This document shows, in pieces, positions 1 through 7,446 of a stretch of DNA of 64,000 bases (the first letter of the stretch is position 1; every line of letters begins with the position of its first letter). This DNA comes from Proteus columbae (lineage in GTDB: Bacteria; Pseudomonadota; Gammaproteobacteria; Enterobacterales; Enterobacteriaceae): contig NZ_CP043925.1 in the NCBI RefSeq assembly GCF_009914335.1, positions 2,790,001 through 2,854,000 of the forward strand. Direction: 5' to 3'. The position numbers and the translations under genes were made by a program. The notes below the pieces were generated by a model that saw only the letters and a list, made by a program, of their open reading frames with translations, did no database searches and was not told the origin of the DNA.

Positions 1-13
1 TTTTTTTAGATAC

Positions 14-48
14 AAAAAAGGTAATGAAAATCTATCATTACCTTTTTT
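14..48 (-). terminator. Intrinsic terminator after the cation-efflux gene
   Basis: GGTAATGA pairs with TCATTACC across a 7-base loop, flanked by A6 and T6 runs, so it can work in both directions. It lies just past the stop codon of the leftward transporter gene and may also serve a gene left of the window. Confidence 0.8.
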
Positions 49-67
49 ATTAGATGTGCAAATCAGT

Positions 68-982
68 TTAAGCAGGATCAACGTGAGCCATCACACTCAA
101 GATCTGTTTATTTTGCAAAACCTTATTACGTGCATTAACAACAATCTCGTGACTTTCATTAACGGTGAGATCACCTTTAATTTCAAGATGTACATCTACG
201 AGTAAATAATCACCTGAACGACGCGTCTTTAAATCATGAACGCCTTGCACGCCTGGAGTTGAAACCAGCATCTGTTTAATCTCTTCCAGCGTCTCTTTAT
301 CAGCCCCTCTGTCCATTAAATCCTGTAGAGCTTGATAAGTAAAACGCCATCCCATACGACCGACAAATAGTCCGACAATTAATGCTGCTAATGGGTCAAA
401 AAATTTAAATCCAGCCAAACTTCCGATAATACCAATCGCAACAACTAATGAAGAAGCTGCATCAGAACGCGCATGCCAAGCATTTGCGACTAACATATTT
501 GAGTCCACTTTTTTTGCAACAGCAAGCATATAGCGAAATAATCCTTCTTTAGCAGCTAATGCAAGTAAAGCCACATATAAAGCAACACTATGAACTTCAG
601 GAATAGTAGAGGGATCTAAAATTTTATGAATGGCAGAAAACACCATTCCTAAACCAACAATTAATAAAATCGTCCCAAGAATAAGTGATGCCGCATTTTC
701 ATAACGAAAATGCCCATAAGGATGATCAGCATCAGGTTGTTTCTGACTACCTTTATTGGCAATTAAAACAACAAAGTCAGCAATAAGATCAGAGAGTGAG
801 TGAATGCCATCGGCAATTAAACCTTGAGAGTGTGAAAAAAAGCCCACTGTAATTTGCCAAATGGATAAAATGATATTGACAAAAACACTCACTAACGTGC
901 TTTTCTTAGCTGCCTTAAATTTTTCAGACTGCTTATTATCAGCCCGATCCAACTCAATATCATCAATGTGATTATGTGTCAT
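68..982 (-). CDS. Cation diffusion facilitator (CDF) family transporter
   Basis: Inner-membrane metal/proton antiporter of the CDF family, likely exporting a divalent metal (Zn, Fe or Mn class; the metal cannot be told by reading). Paired metal-site motifs are visible: HSLSD in the second membrane helix and HARSD in the fifth, plus the conserved DHPYGH loop and a C-terminal cytoplasmic domain with VHDLKTRRSG, as in FieF/YiiP. The start chosen (MTHNHIDD) gives 304 residues, near the usual length. An ATG 81 bases upstream would add 27 residues; neither start has a strong ribosome site. Related to FieF but its metal-site residues differ, so no symbol is given. Confidence 0.85.
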   Translation of the reverse strand: MTHNHIDDIELDRADNKQSEKFKAAKKSTLVSVFVNIILSIWQITVGFFSHSQGLIADGIHSLSDLIADFVVLIANKGSQKQPDADHPYGHFRYENAASLILGTILLIVGLGMVFSAIHKILDPSTIPEVHSVALYVALLALAAKEGLFRYMLAVAKKVDSNMLVANAWHARSDAASSLVVAIGIIGSLAGFKFFDPLAALIVGLFVGRMGWRFTYQALQDLMDRGADKETLEEIKQMLVSTPGVQGVHDLKTRRSGDYLLVDVHLEIKGDLTVNESHEIVVNARNKVLQNKQILSVMAHVDPA

Positions 983-1516
983 AATAATAATCTTATTTGG
1001 TTTTAAATAGCCTACTCTATTGCCATAAATAAATAGAGTTCCATAGGTTATTTCAGGTTCCATAACTCATTGGTGAGGATAAAGGACGACTCTGAATAAC
1101 AATCCAGTTTAGGGACTAAGATTGCTGTCCAGACATCATATTGAGATGTCATTGTCTATTAATATGCCATATTTAAATCTTTCTGTCTCTTATTTTTATC
1201 AATAAAATCTTATAGATACAGAATAATAATATAATTGATAATCATTCTTTTATGCATTTTCTATTTTTAATGAGAAAAAGAGAAATTTATTTTTAACATG
1301 ACATTATTAATTGCTTCCCTGTCAACGAGTTAAGGTATATAACTTATTTTCATTATATTGTTAATATTATTTCAGACTGTTTTTAATTTTTAATGCTTAA
1401 TAATGTAAAGTAGTAAATAATCATTCTCACTCTTATTTAAAACACAGATCACAGCTATTTTTTACTATTAGGCGATAATGGTAAATATTTTAAACTAACG
1501 CTAAGTGAGGTTTGTA
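983..1516. other. Intergenic region with two weak Fur-box-like segments
   Basis: Divergent promoter region between the cation-efflux gene and uspF. It is strongly AT-rich. Two segments sharing ATAATCATTCT (about 1238-1248 and 1416-1426) resemble half of a Fur box; one of them, GATAATCATT, matches the core, but the full 19-base match is only moderate. No other gene is seen. Confidence 0.35.
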
Positions 1517-1954
1517 ATGTATAAGAAAATCCTAGTTCCCATTGATATTTTAGAAGATGAACTTTCTCAGGAACTAATCGCTCACATTGAACAAATAGCA
1601 AAGGTGGGTAAACCTGAGATCCACTTCCTCACCGTTATTCCTAATGCTGAACTTTTCTTTGGTATCGAGTTTGCTGCTATTCCTGAAAAATTCAAAGACT
1701 CGTCAGAACGTACTCGTCTTGCTTTTGTTGCACTACAAGAAATGATTAAAGATGCAAAAATTCCTGATGAGCAAATTATATGTAATGTTGGTGTTGGTAA
1801 CGCAAAAGATGAAATTTTAGAATATGCCCGCCATATTGATGCTGATTTAATTGCGATTGCGTCACATAGACCTAATGTTTCCTCTTATTTATTAGGCTCA
1901 ACAGCATCATCAATTGTACGCCATGCCAAAATGTCAGTTTTAGTTATACGTTAA
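1517..1954 (+). CDS. uspF: Universal stress protein F
   Basis: Small cytoplasmic UspA-superfamily protein of the UspF/UspG type, which binds adenine nucleotide and is made under stress or growth arrest; its precise biochemical role is not settled. The sequence begins MYKKILVPIDI, contains HFLTVIP and IASHRP, and ends GSTASSIVRHAKMSVLVIR, matching E. coli UspF over its full 144 residues. An upstream in-frame GTG exists, but it is itself part of the GTGAGG ribosome site, placed 6 bases before this ATG, which decides the start. Monocistronic, followed by a strong terminator. Confidence 0.92.
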   Translation: MYKKILVPIDILEDELSQELIAHIEQIAKVGKPEIHFLTVIPNAELFFGIEFAAIPEKFKDSSERTRLAFVALQEMIKDAKIPDEQIICNVGVGNAKDEILEYARHIDADLIAIASHRPNVSSYLLGSTASSIVRHAKMSVLVIR

Positions 1955-1974
1955 TATTTAGCTTAAATAACAAT

Positions 1975-2005
1975 AAAGCCCTTTGTCTCAACAACAAAGG
2001 GCTTT
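1975..2005. terminator. Terminator between uspF and eco
   Basis: A perfect 12-bp stem (AAAGCCCTTTGT / ACAAAGGGCTTT) with a 7-base loop, followed by Ts on the plus strand. It lies between two convergent genes. Confidence 0.88.
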
Positions 2006-2042
2006 TTAGCAAATGATGGTCTATTTTAAATCAGATTGACTG

Positions 2043-2522
2043 TTATTTTTTAACTGAATCTTGAGTAGTCTCAGCCGCTGACCAAATGCGATATTTCACA
2101 TCAACATCTTTTGGTGCATAAACAACGATAGGTAATTTGCTGTTATAGCGGATAAAGGCATCTGATCCCATATTTGCCTGTACAAAGGCATCTTTTTTCG
2201 TATTGTCAGCACATCCCATCATTGTTGACATTGGGCCATTTAAATCGCCAACAACATAATAGCTATAACCCCAACCTTCTAAATTCTTTTCATCTAAATC
2301 CGCACCAAACCACTGATGGTTGCAATCTACTTTAAGTTCTTTACCAATAATTAATTCAACTTGGTAATTGCTTTCATTATCTTTTTTCTCTAATTCGATA
2401 ACATGACGAACTTGATTTTCTTGAGCCTTAGGATAAGGTGCAACTTTATCTAAACTGTCAGTAGCTTGTGCACACGCAGATAAAGACATTGCGGCTACTA
2501 AAGATAATATTACTTTGTTCAT
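2043..2522 (-). CDS. eco: Ecotin, serine protease inhibitor
   Basis: Dimeric inhibitor of trypsin-fold serine proteases, normally periplasmic, protecting the cell from host or exogenous proteases. Seen here: APYPKA, VELIIGKELKVDCN, LEGWGYSYYV, the reactive loop STMMGC (P1 Met as in E. coli ecotin), RYNSKLPIVVY and VDVKYRIW. The start MNKVILS has GGAGAG just upstream; the longer in-frame start is not supported. Mature length fits the family. Oddity: the signal peptide ends LSAC, a fair lipobox, followed by AQATDS, so the protein could be lipid-anchored instead of soluble; signal peptidase I cleavage after AQA is the alternative. Confidence 0.93.
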   Translation of the reverse strand: MNKVILSLVAAMSLSACAQATDSLDKVAPYPKAQENQVRHVIELEKKDNESNYQVELIIGKELKVDCNHQWFGADLDEKNLEGWGYSYYVVGDLNGPMSTMMGCADNTKKDAFVQANMGSDAFIRYNSKLPIVVYAPKDVDVKYRIWSAAETTQDSVKK

Positions 2523-2786
2523 CACTCTCTCCATTTTTACAGCGAACACTTCGCCGTTAACAAAATTAGTCAGATGTTTTTATTGCTCATTATCTGAATA
2601 CTAATATTTTTAGTGCTTGAATGCTAACATCTTAGTAAATAGTACTATGAGTGGATAATTCTGAATGTTTTAAAAAGAAAAATCACGTTTTTTCATGAAA
2701 TGTAAATTTGTGATACATCACCGTGCAGATAAGCTATCTATGATTATACTGAAATAGAGACCCAATTTCTTTTCATAGGAGGTTAT

Positions 2787-3002
2787 ATGTTCTCAGATCA
2801 ACAAGCCCTTGTTTCTCAATTAAGAAATAGTGATCCCCGCTTTGAAGCTCTCTACGATAAACATCATCGACTCGATCAAGAAATTGCTAAATTAGAAGGT
2901 CCTAACGGAGCTGGCTATAACGATGAAGTTGCCAAACTAAAAAAAGAAAAGCTTCATCTTAAAGATGAAATGCAAAAAATACTTCAACGATGTGAAAAAT
3001 AA
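2787..3002 (+). CDS. ydcH: YdcH-family (DUF465) small protein
   Basis: A 71-residue, highly charged, mostly helical protein of the DUF465/YdcH family; function unknown. It is a single helical hairpin with heptad-like spacing (HHRLDQEIAKLE, AKLKKEKLHLKDEM), consistent with a small coiled coil. A very strong ribosome site (AGGAGG) precedes the ATG. It is followed by its own terminator and sits with yecH, dinI and ygbA, all small stress-type genes, but I see no operator for it. Confidence 0.88.
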   Translation: MFSDQQALVSQLRNSDPRFEALYDKHHRLDQEIAKLEGPNGAGYNDEVAKLKKEKLHLKDEMQKILQRCEK

Positions 3003-3012
3003 GGCTCTTTTT

Positions 3013-3040
3013 AAGCGATGATAATCTGTCATCGCTTTTT
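3013..3040 (+). terminator. Terminator after ydcH
   Basis: AAGCGATGA pairs with TCATCGCTT over a 7-base loop, followed by a T run. Confidence 0.85.
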
Positions 3041-3069
3041 ATGATTAAAAACAAAGATACTACCCCATA

Positions 3070-3092
3070 AAGATGCATAATTAATGTATCTT
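3070..3092 (+). promoter_or_regulatory. NsrR-like operator before yecH
   Basis: Near-perfect 23-base palindrome, AAGATGCAT then 5 bases then ATGTATCTT. It matches the enterobacterial NsrR consensus (AAGATGCAT ... ATGCATCTT) at 18 of 23 positions by my alignment. It ends 20 bases before the yecH start codon, so a bound repressor would cover the promoter/initiation region. NsrR releases DNA on exposure to nitric oxide. Confidence 0.65.
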
Positions 3093-3112
3093 TTATTTTT
3101 TAGGGGCTCAAT

Positions 3113-3352
3113 ATGTCATCAATACATGGTCATGAAGTTTTGCAAATGATCCTTTCTTCAGAGACTGCATTTACTAAAACATCGCTAATTGATGCTATCC
3201 ATAAACAATTCGGCAATGACTCACGTTTTCATACTTGTTCAGCTGAAAATATGACAGCGACTGAATTAGTTGATTTCTTAGAAAGGAAAGGTAAATTTAT
3301 TCCAGCAGAAGGTGGATTTACAACGAGTGAAAATAAGATTTGTCATCATTGA
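3113..3352 (+). CDS. yecH: YecH-family metal-binding-type protein
   Basis: A 79-residue protein of the YecH family (DUF2492), often named metal-binding from conserved Cys/His residues; the function is unknown. Visible: MSSIHGHEVLQMIL at the start, FHTCSAENMTATELVDFLERKGKF in the middle and a terminal CHH. The start has AGGGGC about 7 bases upstream. The gene is monocistronic, with an NsrR-like palindrome directly before it and a terminator after it. The operator suggests induction by nitric oxide; this is inference from the site. Confidence 0.85.
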   Translation: MSSIHGHEVLQMILSSETAFTKTSLIDAIHKQFGNDSRFHTCSAENMTATELVDFLERKGKFIPAEGGFTTSENKICHH

Positions 3353-3378
3353 TAGATATACAGTTTTAAAGCTCGATT

Positions 3379-3412
3379 GCCAGTGATTTCCTTTTCTATA
3401 TCATTGGCTTTT
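3379..3412 (+). terminator. Terminator after yecH
   Basis: GCCAGTGAT pairs with ATCATTGGC (one G-T pair) across a 12-base loop, followed by TTTTT. Confidence 0.78.
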
Positions 3413-3473
3413 TATATAAACAAATAAAAAGCCAATTCGTTCTGACAATCGTAATTACTTTATTTACTACATT

Positions 3474-3719
3474 TTATTCATCGTCTGTTTGCAACCAGCC
3501 ATCATCTTCCCAAACGCTTTGAATAAGTTCCATTATGTGTTCATGCTTCGTTTCATCTTTTATGCCTGTAACTTGAATCGAATTCATGCTGCTAAAGGCA
3601 ATACGAAACTGCATATCTGGATATTCTGGAATGATCTTTTTTCTCAGTTCGTGTTCTAAGAGCGGAAATAATGAGTCGGTTATCTTAGATTGTTTATTAA
3701 ATAAAATTTCCACACGCAT
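3474..3719 (-). CDS. dinI: DinI-like DNA-damage-inducible protein
   Basis: Small acidic modulator of RecA filaments in the SOS response. The 81-residue form (MRVEILFNKQS...) matches DinI in length and layout: an N-terminal strand, a central helix with ELRKKI, FRIAFSSMNSIQVTG, then an acidic C-terminal helix (ELIQSVWEDDGWL). An upstream in-frame ATG would add MVKP; I prefer the inner start because GGTGA lies before it and the family starts MR(I/V)E. A perfect LexA box lies 27 bases upstream, which fixes its regulation. It could be another DinI-family member (for example a plasmid ImpC or phage Tum type), but a chromosomal dinI is most likely. Confidence 0.88.
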   Translation of the reverse strand: MRVEILFNKQSKITDSLFPLLEHELRKKIIPEYPDMQFRIAFSSMNSIQVTGIKDETKHEHIMELIQSVWEDDGWLQTDDE

Positions 3720-3746
3720 TGGTTTCACCATTTAAAGGCAAATAGA

Positions 3747-3762
3747 CTGTATATAAATACAG
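3747..3762 (-). promoter_or_regulatory. LexA (SOS) box of dinI
   Basis: CTGT-N8-ACAG with the AT-alternating spacer ATATAAAT and flanking TA bases, the enterobacterial LexA consensus. It lies just upstream of dinI, where it would overlap the promoter. Confidence 0.93.
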
Positions 3763-3855
3763 TATTATATTCTAAGAAAAAAGAAAAGCCTTTTTAGTAA
3801 ATTTTTTATTATTACGCATTAAATAATATTTTAGCGTCTCTATCGGCTTAATGAT

Positions 3856-3878
3856 AAGATGCATAACAAATGCAACAT
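3856..3878 (+). promoter_or_regulatory. NsrR-like operator before ygbA
   Basis: AAGATGCAT, then 5 bases, then AATGCAaCaT: a 23-base site matching the NsrR consensus at about 18 positions. It ends 19 bases before the ygbA start codon, the same placement as in front of yecH. ygbA is a known NsrR target in E. coli, which supports the call. Confidence 0.72.
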
Positions 3879-3897
3879 ACAACTAAGAGAGAAAAGT

Positions 3898-4248
3898 ATG
3901 TCAGGAAAAAGAATAAATCGTGAAAAAAAAACCATTCAAAAAATGGTTCACCTTTATGCTCATTCACATCCTGAAGCTGACTCAGATTATTATCAAAAAT
4001 TAATCAATTATTCCTATAACCGATTAGATAAATGTCGTTATGGTGAAGACAAACCCGCTTGTAAACAATGCCCTATCCATTGTTACCAACCAGCAAAACG
4101 AGAAACAATGAAACAAATCATGCGTTGGGCTGGTCCACGAATGTTAATTTATCATCCAATCTTAGCAATACGCCATCTTATTGACGATAAAAAACCTGTT
4201 CCTCCACTTCCTGAAAAAAAACGCACTATTCGTTCGACTGAAAAGTAA
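3898..4248 (+). CDS. ygbA: YgbA, nitric-oxide-responsive small protein
   Basis: A 116-residue protein of the nitrous-oxide-stimulated-promoter family (YgbA type), tied in enterobacteria to recovery from nitrosative stress; the biochemical role is not established. The core is a Cys cluster, CRYGEDKPACKQCPIHCY (C-x8-C-x2-C-x3-C), fit for a metal or Fe-S site, followed by YQPAKRETMKQIMRWAGPRM, a conserved stretch. A longer in-frame ATG lies inside the operator; the inner ATG has AGAGAGAAAAG upstream and starts MSGKRINREK. Its 3' end overlaps the convergent acetyltransferase gene by 23 bases. Confidence 0.9.
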   Translation: MSGKRINREKKTIQKMVHLYAHSHPEADSDYYQKLINYSYNRLDKCRYGEDKPACKQCPIHCYQPAKRETMKQIMRWAGPRMLIYHPILAIRHLIDDKKPVPPLPEKKRTIRSTEK

Positions 4249-4783
4249 AATCGGATTTCTTCAAGCGGTATAAAACATGCTCAGCGAGAGGATGGGTCTT
4301 ATCTAATGCTGGATGAAAGAAATTATCAGACTGATGCATACCTAGTTTTTGCATTACACCTTGAGATGGAAGGTTTGAAACCGCGGTAAAAGCAACAACT
4401 TCCTCTAACTCCAAAGTCTCAAAAGCAAATTTAAATACAGCTAACGCCGCTTCATAAGTATAACCTTTTCGCCAAAACTTTTTCGCAATCCGCCAACCAA
4501 TTTCTATGCAGGGATTAAATGGCAAAGGCGCTGCTGGAATATTTAATCCAACAAAACCAATAAATTCTTGAGTCTCTTTTAATTCAACTGCCCACATTCC
4601 CCATCCATTTTGTTGAACAAATTTTTCACGGATAACCTCAACCATATTATCACTTTCTAATTGAGATAAAGTGCAAGGAAAATAGCGCATCACTTCAGGT
4701 GAAGAGTTGATTTCAGAAAAAAATGGCGCTTTATCACTCTCACGCCATTCTCTTAGGTGTAGTCTGGGAGTATCTAAATTCAT
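4226..4783 (-). CDS. GNAT-family N-acetyltransferase (RimJ/RimL type)
   Basis: Predicted cytoplasmic acetyl-CoA-dependent transferase of the RimJ/RimL-like GNAT group. Visible: the start TPRLHLREWRESD, central EIGWRIAKKFWRKGYTYEAA (acetyl-CoA-binding turn, here with RKGYTYEA in place of the usual R-G-x-G-Y-A-x-E-A) and AVSNLPSQGVMQKLGM, a typical motif for the C-terminal part. Its acceptor (protein N-terminus, small molecule or antibiotic) cannot be told. The 3' end overlaps ygbA tail to tail. Confidence 0.85.
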   Translation of the reverse strand: MNLDTPRLHLREWRESDKAPFFSEINSSPEVMRYFPCTLSQLESDNMVEVIREKFVQQNGWGMWAVELKETQEFIGFVGLNIPAAPLPFNPCIEIGWRIAKKFWRKGYTYEAALAVFKFAFETLELEEVVAFTAVSNLPSQGVMQKLGMHQSDNFFHPALDKTHPLAEHVLYRLKKSDFTFQSNE

Positions 4784-4864
4784 CGTTATTCTCTGTTTAT
4801 ATAAAATTAAGATAATAGCGATAAAATAGGATAAGCAACGAACAATGAAAAGAAAAATGGTACT

Positions 4865-5554
4865 TTATTTTTTGTTTTCTTTTAGTTGGTTTTCTACTGG
4901 AGCAACAACTTTATCTTTATTTGCATTAGAGCTTTCTTTTATTGAAACAACGCGTTGTTGAGCAACTGATTTTGCTTGATGTTCAACTTGCTCTGATTGC
5001 CCAGTAAAAATACCACCACGCTTAATAGACATACTGCCACAACGGCTCGTACCACGTAATTCACCATGCTCTAAAATATCTAGGTTATTAGCAGCACAAA
5101 TTCCTTTTACAAAACCGTCAATAATAATATCTGGTGCTGCTAATTCGCCTTCAACTTGTCCCGCATGCATAACACGAATAACGCCATCTTTGACATTAAT
5201 ATTACCAGCTACTTTACCCCAAATTTGGATATCGCCTTCAACATTAATATCGCCTTGGAATACCGTTCCTTTTGCAATAATCGTGTATAATTTCTGCTCT
5301 GGCATCGGTTTTTTCTCTTCTGTTATTACTGGTGCAACAGGCTCTGCTGCTTTTGGTGTTTCAGTTTTACGACTAAACATAGCGGTTTTTTTTAACCTCA
5401 ACGTCATATAATAAATAATAATGCTAAAAATTAGGATTAGAATAATCAAAAATTCGCCTGCCATTTGATAACGCCAAAAAGCAATTAAGGCAAGAGTCCA
5501 AATTATCCATATCCCGCTGAATATAATATTTCGCAGTGTTCGCTTATTCTCCAT
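4865..5554 (-). CDS. ccmA: CcmA, membrane bactofilin (curved cell morphology)
   Basis: Polymer-forming bactofilin linked to cell shape and swarming in Proteus mirabilis. Two N-terminal membrane segments (about residues 10-27 and 33-53), a short Pro/Glu-rich linker, then a right-handed beta-helix bactofilin core (about 88-185) with turns such as GDINVEGDIQIWGKVAGNI and GVIRVMHAGQVEGELAAPDI, and a charged tail (185-229). The membrane anchors distinguish it from soluble bactofilins of other bacteria. AAGGAT precedes the start. Both sides are separate units; no peptidoglycan hydrolase gene sits next to it, unlike some bactofilin loci. Confidence 0.93.
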   Translation of the reverse strand: MENKRTLRNIIFSGIWIIWTLALIAFWRYQMAGEFLIILILIFSIIIYYMTLRLKKTAMFSRKTETPKAAEPVAPVITEEKKPMPEQKLYTIIAKGTVFQGDINVEGDIQIWGKVAGNINVKDGVIRVMHAGQVEGELAAPDIIIDGFVKGICAANNLDILEHGELRGTSRCGSMSIKRGGIFTGQSEQVEHQAKSVAQQRVVSIKESSNANKDKVVAPVENQLKENKK

Positions 5555-6543
5555 AATTAGCTATATCCTTATCTCCCTGACAATAAATACACTTATGCAT
5601 TCACCATTCTAATAAATAGATGGCAAGCATAATGCCAGCAATAAGCCTATTATTACCTTTTAGTTTTTTGATTTGTTCCTTAGACTAAATAATATTTAAT
5701 TAAACACAAAGATTATCTATTTTAATCACCAAACTTTAATGTAAATAAATTATGAGTAGCAAACACTTATCTAGATAAATATTTCGCATTAAAAATTAAC
5801 ATTTTATACTTATATTCTTTTTTTATAAAAATATTGTTCAAAAATATTTATTATAAAGCCGCAGAACAATCTAATTTTTCAAAATAAAAATATGAGACAT
5901 CTGTCACAGTAAAAATGGAAATGAAAAATTACCAAGAAGAAATCAGATTTAAGTGTGAGATTTATGTTTATTTTTTGTTAACATTAATCTTTACTTATCC
6001 ATTTTTATAACTTATGTTAATATAACAGGGAAAACTAGTTTTCTTTTTTAGTTTTAACTTACATTTTATAACTTTATCTTTTCAAATAAAACATAACAAT
6101 CAAACAACAAAATAACCACAATAAAAAACAATGATTATACCTATCTTTTAAATTCATCTATTATTTATTTACACTGTAAAGAAAACTAAGTAAGAATAAC
6201 TCCATGTTATATATAAACTTTAATACTTTAAAAAATAAGTGTAAATTATTGATTACACAAATGCACTTACCATTCTTTATTGCCTAAAATAAAAATTTTT
6301 TCTTATTTAATTTTCTTTTGCAATTTATACCAAACCCCATTAAATTAACAAAATGACTTATCTTAAATTAGCAAAACAAAATGCAGTGTCTAATATCTAA
6401 AAAAAAACATCATCAAATTAAAGAAAATAGTCTCCTTTTTATTTTTAATAGCACTCAATAATAAAGAAGTGTTTTTATAAATGTTCTTATATTTATCATT
6501 ATAAAAATACAGTGATACTCATATAATAATTTCTGGGCGAATT
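5555..6543. other. Long, very AT-rich divergent intergenic region
   Basis: About 990 bases between ccmA and the AraC-type gene with no credible coding frame. A/T runs dominate throughout, the sort of DNA that H-NS-like proteins silence. It must hold the promoters of both flanking genes, but I could not single out a -35/-10 pair with confidence. Confidence 0.5.
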
Positions 6544-7380
6544 ATGAATACAATGCAATGTGACAAAAAAAATCAAAACGATTGTGCGATTCAAAAAAAA
6601 TCTTTTTTCTATCCACAATATCAAATACTAGAAAATGAACAAAAAGCCCTCTTCCTTATTCGGAAAAACACACTTATTTTGCAAAACTGTACGGATACAA
6701 TCACAGCAAACCAAGATCAAGTTCTTTTTTTACAACAGGGCAATTACACATTAAAAACACAAGGTACCGATCCTGTAGAGATTATTGCGATACCCCTTTC
6801 AGATGATTTCTTAAGAGATTTCATGTCAAAATACAACGATATTTTGTGTAATATAGCAAGGGATGAAGAATTTTCTAGTGCCTTTATTTGTTTTCAAAAC
6901 TCTCCTCTTATTCACTTTTGTAGCAATGGTTTTGAATATCTCACCGCCCAATCCTGCCCTGAAGCGTTCACACGGTTACGAATTGAAGAGCTTTTAATTC
7001 TTTTACTGTCAACAGAACAAGGGTCAGATTTAATGGCATTATTGCGTCAACTCAGTCATCGCCAAGTTGATCGCTTGAAAATATTTATGGAAAAAAATCA
7101 TTTAAAAAGTTGGAAGCTAAAACAATTTTCCCGTGAATTTGGTATGGGGTTAACAACATTTAAAGAGCTTTTTAACCACGTCTATGGCACATCACCAAGA
7201 ACATGGATCTGCGAAAGAAGAATTATTTACGCACATCAACTATTGCTGACTACTGAAATGAGTATTGTTGATATTTCTATGGAGTCAGGCTTTTCAAGCC
7301 AATCTTACTTTACACAAAGTTATCATCGTCGTTTTAATATGACACCAAGTAAAGCGAGAAACATCAGATTAAAATTATAA
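6544..7380 (+). CDS. AraC/XylS-family transcriptional regulator
   Basis: A 278-residue regulator with an N-terminal cupin-like sensing/dimer domain (about 1-165) and a C-terminal double helix-turn-helix (about 180-275). The second domain is clear: WKLKQFSREFGMGLTTFKEL, SPRTWICERRIIYAHQLL and IVDISMESGFSSQSYFTQSYHRRFNMTPSKAR. The N-terminal part resembles regulators that control surface or virulence genes (ExsA-like layout), but the effector and targets are unknown. The ribosome site is weak (GGGCGA). It lies behind a very AT-rich 990-base region, suggesting silencing and acquired origin. Confidence 0.88.
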   Translation: MNTMQCDKKNQNDCAIQKKSFFYPQYQILENEQKALFLIRKNTLILQNCTDTITANQDQVLFLQQGNYTLKTQGTDPVEIIAIPLSDDFLRDFMSKYNDILCNIARDEEFSSAFICFQNSPLIHFCSNGFEYLTAQSCPEAFTRLRIEELLILLLSTEQGSDLMALLRQLSHRQVDRLKIFMEKNHLKSWKLKQFSREFGMGLTTFKELFNHVYGTSPRTWICERRIIYAHQLLLTTEMSIVDISMESGFSSQSYFTQSYHRRFNMTPSKARNIRLKL

Positions 7381-7446
7381 AAAATCCGACCGAATATCAT
7401 AATATCTAAAAGTCATTCATAGTTAGAATACTTGAAATTTATTCTT

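Noticed and set aside
2711..2724. CRP-like TGTGA...TCACC before ydcH
   Set aside because: The spacer is only four bases instead of six, so it does not fit CRP.
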